A DNA stretch of 64,000 nucleotides, from assembly GCF_004379255.2 (NCBI RefSeq), contig NC_056046.1, positions 1,054,001 through 1,118,000 on the forward strand, in the 5' to 3' direction. Numbering within the stretch: the stretch's first letter is position 1; each line of letters starts with the position of its first letter. A program made the position numbers and the translations under genes. This DNA is from Salvia splendens. Taxonomy: Eukaryota; Streptophyta; Magnoliopsida; Lamiales; Lamiaceae. Positions 58,488 through 64,000 of the stretch are shown piece by piece. The notes below the pieces were generated by a model. It was not told where the DNA came from. It saw only the letters and a program-made list of their open reading frames with translations, and ran no database searches.

Positions 58488-59747
58488 TCAGAATAAAAAC
58501 TTAAAAAGAAGTCATTTCGATTTTTTAAATTCCACAAGGACCACTCTATGAAATTCCATTACAATTTGTTTTAGTACATAAAATAGAAAAGAATAGGGAA
58601 ATTAATAAGAAGATATAAGATGTTGGCAATTTGTTTTAGTTACAATTTGTTTTCGCTTTTTGACTACTCCAATAATTATACTTCTACCATTAAACCCTAT
58701 AATTATTTACAAGATCATTTATTTTTTGTGCCGTTTAATTTTTGCATTTTGAATCGGAGTTATACTATTATAGCCTACAATACGCTATTTAATGATATAC
58801 TATACCGATTATGTATCGAGTAATTGCAAAATTAATTATGACATGAATAGGCTATCGAATACTATCACTATTTATTTATGCCCAATTTTAAAAAATGATA
58901 AACAATTTATATTATAGTGGGTCGGTAAATATTCGAACTTTTAATGTATTTTAAAAATTCACCATTTTTTATAATTCAGATATACAAATTTTTTATTTAT
59001 CTTATTTTTCGATACAAATTTCGGGGGAGAAGTCTATAAAGCTTATATGATAAATTAAATTTAGCATTGGGGTAATAAAAACATCATTTTTTTATTTGGA
59101 TCTTAACTAATTTCAATTTGCAAATTTCGATTTCTGCACCAACTTTAATGAAACAAAAATTAAATAAACCGAATTCAACATATTTGAATTCAATTTTCAG
59201 ATAAAATCATAAAACACTGAATATGCATGTATTTACATGCCTATTACAATCTATACTAATCTAAAGTGACAGTTTAATGAAAAGTCAAAAATGTCCTTTT
59301 GGCGAGAAACTGTGAAGCCTAATTTTTTACCCTTTTAGTCATTTTGTGGGAATGTTGTTAATTGCAGAATTTGTGTTCACACTATATATGTATATGGGTT
59401 GTGTATGTGGCAGCGTGGATCTATAATAAAAGGTAGCATCTATTGGACAAAAAAATGGTGAAATGAACTGCTTTAATTTAATGTGTTGAAATTACTTTAT
59501 AAATATATATTCTAGGTGGGAGAGTAGATGTGGAGGCGTGGGTTTAGTCTATTCGGGTTTAGTTTGGGCTTTTTTGTGTATTTAATAATATGGGCTTTTA
59601 ATAATATAGTAGAATTTTAAATTGAACACATTTTTAAAATTACATTTGGATTGTTATTGTATATAATAGTATATATTTTTAAAATTATTTAAATATATTA
59701 ATTTAATTTAATGTGTTGAAATTACTTTATAAATATATATTTACATT

Positions 59748-59751
59748 CAAG

Positions 59752-59782
<31 letters not shown>

Positions 59783-60093
59783 TATTCATTTCCTTTTTGC
59801 ATATTTTCTCTTTTTTCCTCCTTGATCTCAGACCCACGATTTTGTCATCCGACGGTTAGATTAGTGCCACGTGTCAGTTAATAATGCAGATTTTCTGTTG
59901 AATAATGCACACCGACTAATAATGCACCATTATAGTGTAATAATGCAGATTTTCAGTTGAATAATGCACACTGATTAATAATGCATCATTATAGTGTAAT
60001 AATGCAGATCATCTAGACCGTTGATGAATGAGATCTAACGGCTCATATTAAGAAGAATAAAGGATCTAAGGGATGAATAGGAGAATAACGCTC

Positions 60094-60140
<47 letters not shown>
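59748..60140. mobile_element. TA-flanked non-autonomous element with internal duplication
   Basis: A block of about 330 bp lies between (TA)n runs at 59750-59776 and 60096-60141. Inside, a unit of about 58 bp beginning 'aataatgcagattttc' occurs twice (59881 and 59938 regions). It sits inside the probable Helitron. Confidence 0.4.
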
Positions 60141-60157
<17 letters not shown>

Positions 60158-60159
<2 letters not shown>

Positions 60160-60517
60160 GGGGTCATGTTAAAATACAAACTCTTTATAATACAAACTAT
60201 ACAAACTTTAATCCTACTCACTTAATACAATTAATCAACGGTTAATATAAGAGATTTTTCTAATGTCAACTTTTTGTCATCGAAAAATCAGAATTTGGAC
60301 ACCCCCGTCGACAGAATTTGTACACTCCGTACATCCCCCGGTGACATAATTTGTACATTCCGTTGACATCGACCCCCGGTGACATAATTTGTACAGTCCG
60401 TTGACATCGACCCCTGTTGACATAATTTGTACACTCCGGTGACATAATTTGTACAGTCCGTTGACATAGTTTGTAGTTTGTATCAAAGATAGAGAGTTTG
60501 CATTTGATCACACCTCT
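60158..60517. mobile_element. MITE-like element with long imperfect inverted ends
   Basis: The left 45 bp (ggggtcatgttaaaatacaa and onward) and the right end (tagtttgtagtttgtatcaa to cacacct) are imperfect inverted repeats. Between them is a minisatellite at 60297-60470 with four or five variants of a unit containing 'ggtgacataatttgtacagt' and 'ccgttgacatcgacccc'. It abuts the TA/GA microsatellite. No coding capacity. Confidence 0.5.
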
Positions 60518-61847
60518 AGAGAGAGAAATATATTTATATTTAAATTACTATAAGTAGTATACATAGTTATAATTGAGTTGATTTTGATTTATTCCACTAC
60601 CTAAGATATTGTTATTTATGACTGAGTTCTATTTCTTTTTTTATGATTCTCAAAATATTATGTTTATGAATATTATCATGCATTATTGAAATTAGTATTG
60701 ATAAAAGTGAATTTATTATTTGTGAAAAATATGATTTTTGTATTTGTTTGCTCATGTCTTCTTAATTCTAAAAAACATGTTTTAAATCATGAACTAAAAA
60801 ATTCTATTAATTCTATATATCTTCCTAAACCATGAATTCTATTAATTTGTTGTACTTTAAAATGTTGATTTTTTTTGTAGTACATTTAATTTAACTTGAA
60901 TGGTGGTAATAGTCTATAAATCATGCATATACCTGTTAGATTTTAATATAGATGTAAGATTTCAATTTTTGAGAGATTTCAAATTGGATTCTCCAACAGA
61001 GAAGAAATAGAAAAAAAGATATTATATTGATAATAATTCAACATACTATGGTGGAGCAATGGAAATTGTGATGATTTTTTTTCCTTTTAATAAATTGCGG
61101 TGTTAAATTAATCGAGAGGACATAACAGAATGACATTTTAATAGCCTTCTCATTTACTTCTATTTTTTCCTTTTTTTCTTTTTTCTTTTGGACCACTTTT
61201 TTAATTAGTATTTGGGTTAGCTTGGATAAAATGATGTGCGCTCGAATTAACTCACATAATTTTGTGGACGTGAGCGGCTGGCCGGTGTCGCCCGCGACGC
61301 CTCGGGCGGCCACAGAGAATGGAAAGAAGGATAGAAGAGGCAATTAAAAAAAATCAAGGGAGAGAAACATGGATTAACTTAAATTTTTTATTTAAATAAC
61401 TAGGTAGAATATAGTTTTTTTATTAAAACTATTGAGCTATTTATTTTTTCAAATTATATAATTTATTCCTCTTTAATTCGTAGTCGCACATTTTCCTTTA
61501 CTTGCATATCTTATTCTAACTAACACGTACTATTTGATCTTTAGTCGCACATCTTCTATTTATCGTTTATTTTATTTTATTTTGCTCCACTCATATCAAA
61601 TTAAAATTGTGTAGCATCATTTGTCGAATATGAAATATTTCATTTAGAAGGGGTTTAGAGAAGTACTACATTTTTCTTTTTGTTATTGTTTATAGTACAT
61701 TTTTCTTTTTGTTATTGTTTAACACATATTCTTAATTATAAACATCATTATATTTTTTATGATCTTTTTTTAATCTACTTACCTAAGAATTTATCTTTAA
61801 TATTTAAAAATTTTATGTCCCGTGCATAGCACGGGTGATAACACTAG

Positions 61848-62657
61848 TCTGTCCTAATTTTTGGCTTTGGCTATGAATTAAACAATAGATGCAAGTGTTA
61901 TCAATTATCATAGTACTTAGCTGTCTTCAAGTTTGACTCTGGTTATAAATTAAACAACTTACTAACTGTTTACAATATTAACTAGTTACATAATTTATGA
62001 TTTACTACTACTACTACTATATAACAGTTGACTTTCTATTTAGATATAGGTTTGTTTTATTTGATCATCAAACCACCATAAGGCCATCCAGAGTGGCGCC
62101 GCAGTGAATTCAGCCTCATTTTCGGATCAACGGCAGCAGACTTTAAAAAAAAAGTCATTTATATAATTAAAAATCGTTTTTTTTTTGTAAAATTAAGAGT
62201 AATAAATTTCACTTGAACCCCAACTAATTGGTGAAAGAATGAACTTTCTTTTTTTTATTTTTTGGCATAAATTATTTTTCTTATAGCTACATTCTACACA
62301 GCGTGACTTATAAAGCTTTAGCGTTGTGGGATGATCATGATCTTATCACACTCGTAGGTAAAAAAATTTAATTTTTAATTGAAACCAAAGTACATTTCAC
62401 ATACTAATAGGTTATCATATTTTAATACTATTTTGTTATCATGCAATAATATTTTATTATCATGTAATCAACAACTTCAAAATCCATGAATTAGACAATT
62501 GATTATCGATCACATAGTAATAATTTAGAAATTTAAATTATGTCATTTTTCGATATTTAATACCACTACATGGCCAACTTGGGAAGAAGATGAGCCAATT
62601 ACTAATTGTCTAACTCTATATATATGTAAACAGCCAAAAATCTGGTATTGTGCAGAC
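61848..62657. other. Intergenic, possible MITE
   Basis: A candidate PIF/Harbinger-type MITE lies at about 62083-62330: left end 'ggccatccagagtggcgccg', right end 'agcgttgtgggatgatca', which are roughly inverted. The rest is AT-rich upstream DNA of the transporter gene; 'ctatatatatgtaaac' at 62614 is a possible TATA region. Confidence 0.35.
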
Positions 62658-64000
62658 ATGATGAAGGCCATTCAAGTCCTACGCTGGTGTCGAGAGAAGT
62701 TCCAATACTACGTCGTTTTCACCACCTCCATCTTCTTCATCTTAGGTATACTATTACAAAACGACCTTGCAAAATTAATCGACTCATTTTTTTTTTTATT
62801 TTTGTCATGCATATTTACTGTGTTGTGCTACACAAACGATGCAGGACTCGTATTTAGCTACAAGCTAGTGGAGAAGACATTTCTCGACATCCTGTTGACA
62901 CGTGTTGCCGCCGCGTGGGGCATGAAGGATAAAAACGGAGAGGATCACTATGACTATGACTATGACTATGGCTATGGCTACAACTATGATCTCCGAACAG
63001 TTGTCATAATCGTCAATTTGCATGAAGGAACGGCCGCAATTCTCGTACCGTTGTTCGTTTATGCAGCCGACGTTATTCATATCGGCCGCTTCAAGATGGT
63101 GGCTTTCTCGGCCACAGTGTGCATCGCTGTGAGTAGCCGAAATTATAATTGTTACAGACTTCAGTGTCCCATATTAAGGCAACTGATATGAAAATCTTAA
63201 AACAAATAAAAATATGTTTTAAATTTATTTACTTATTAAAAGGGAATTTTAAAAATATTATAGATAATCTTTTGTCATACTACTATAAATTTATTAATTA
63301 TGAAAATAAAAAGGAATGTTTTTTTTCTGAATCTCTCGTTCAAGGAAATAAGAAGCATGATTTATTATGTAGTTATAAAAAGGTCTTAGAAAACATTGTT
63401 ATTCCAAATCACAAAGGACATGCTCATATTCAATATATGGAAAATATTTTGATTGGAATTTTTTTATATTATACTCCTACAAAAAGTCGATATTGATACT
63501 GATCAGGCAGGCTCTCTCTTTTTATTAGCTAAACTTTTGGGGTGAGTTATTTTCTTTATTACTTCATCCATCTCATTTTAAATGAAGTATTTCTTATTCA
63601 ACACACGTATAGTGTTATTTTCTGAGTTAAGTGAGCACAGTCAGAAAAGGTAGTTATATTAATAACCAAAAAAGAAAATATATCGTTTAGAATGGGACAG
63701 AGGGATTATCGTGCAATTTTGGCAGGGGCTGATGCTCAACAAACGGGCGGCCCGTGATGATGACACGCTCAACATACGGTTATTCTACCTAGCACTGGGG
63801 CTAATGGCTCTGGCACAGGCGGCACAGAGAGTCAACCTGGAAGGGTTTCTCGACGATCAACTCAGGCCGATGGATCTTGATAACGATCAGAGAAAAAGAC
63901 GAAGCAAACTCTGGTGGACTATGGTCTCCTTCGCGGTGGCCATCTTTGCCGGGTTCGGACCTTTACCGCGGCTCCACGACTTCGAGAAACTTGCATTGGT
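62658..64000 (+). CDS. NPF (NRT1/PTR family) transporter, 5' part, runs off the window
   Basis: Proton-coupled membrane transporter family that moves nitrate, peptides or hormones; the substrate cannot be told. Three exons join in phase: 62658-62745, 62845-63128 and 63726 to beyond the end. The first membrane segment spans the exon 1/2 junction (YYVVFTTSIFFILG then LVFSYKLVEK). VIIVNLHEGTAAILVPLFVYAAD followed by IGRFKMVAFSA matches the NPF pattern of the second and third helices and the loop between them. A third exon gives LFYLALGLMALAQAAQRVN and the DDQLRPMD segment corresponding to the usual ADQFD region. Unusual: a DYDYDYGYGYNYD insert before the second helix. Either Met at 62658 or 62661 could start. 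Family call from pattern only; sequence looks divergent. Confidence 0.65.
63563..63707. mobile_element. Stowaway-type MITE in NPF intron 2
   Basis: Inverted ends 'tccatctcattttaaatga' and 'cgtttagaatgggacagagg' enclose about 145 bp inside the second intron. The CTCCCTCCGTCCC-like end is typical of plant Tc1/mariner MITEs. Confidence 0.6.

Larger units (their letters stand above)
58160..61847 (+). mobile_element. Probable non-autonomous Helitron
   Basis: Left end TCTATACTAATATAAAG preceded by A; right end has a 7-bp-arm hairpin CCCGTGC-ATA-GCACGGG at 61819-61835, then eight bases, then CTAG at 61844-61847 followed by T. This is the Helitron pattern: 5' TC, 3' hairpin plus CTRR, insertion between A and T, no target duplication. 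A second, very similar 5' end occurs at 59250 (TCTATACTAATCTAAAG, preceded by A), so the mobile unit may be 58160-61847, 59250-61847, or one truncated copy beside a complete one. There is no Rep/helicase coding sequence. A GC-rich patch at 61250-61325 might be a captured gene fragment. Confidence 0.6.

Noticed and set aside
58325..58537. Poly-Ile reading frame on the minus strand
   Set aside because: Translation of an ATA microsatellite.
61038..61343. 101-aa reading frame on the minus strand
   Set aside because: No recognisable motif; it lies within the probable Helitron and mostly translates AT-rich DNA.

Overview
The window is nuclear DNA of a flowering plant. The evidence is multi-exon genes with GT-AG introns, AT-rich intergenic DNA, plant-only gene families (plastid RSH, SP1/SPL-type RING ligase, DC1 proteins, NPF transporter) and plant LTR retrotransposons. 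The overall look fits an asterid such as a member of the Lamiales, but that placement is a guess. All exon models below were built by hand from splice sites and reading phase.

Layout. (1) 1-16 kb: two housekeeping genes on the minus strand, a complete exportin-T/PAUSED gene (13 coding exons, 991 aa) and a small SANT-like/DUF3755 gene (7 exons, 227 aa), followed by about 6 kb of AT-rich DNA in which I see no gene. (2) 16-22 kb: two plus-strand genes, a plastid RelA/SpoT homologue of the RSH2/RSH3 type (6 exons, 719 aa) and an SP1-like/MUL1-type membrane RING ubiquitin ligase (6 exons, 403 aa). (3) 22-57 kb: an accessory block. It is a decayed tandem array whose unit is [copy of the 3' RING end of the ligase gene] + [minus-strand DC1/C1-like gene with its upstream DNA]. 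Only one DC1 gene (36685-38749, 656 aa) is intact; the other copies carry deletions, a nonsense codon, a frameshift or a transposon. A broken Ty1/copia element (23044-30286) sits at the left of the array and a young Ty3/gypsy Tat-type element (42864-53825, target duplication TAAGC) splits one DC1 gene in two. (4) 58-62 kb: a probable non-autonomous Helitron holding nested TA-flanked and inverted-repeat elements. (5) 62.6 kb to the end: the 5' part of an NPF (NRT1/PTR) transporter gene that runs off the window.

The most interesting object is the Tat-type retrotransposon. It has nearly identical LTRs, a gag-protease frame closed by UAG in a tobamovirus-like readthrough context before pol, an antisense gene of four phase-consistent exons between pol and the 3' LTR, and two minisatellite arrays just downstream of pol. 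A second notable point is the in-frame duplicated splice donor in the DUF3755 gene.
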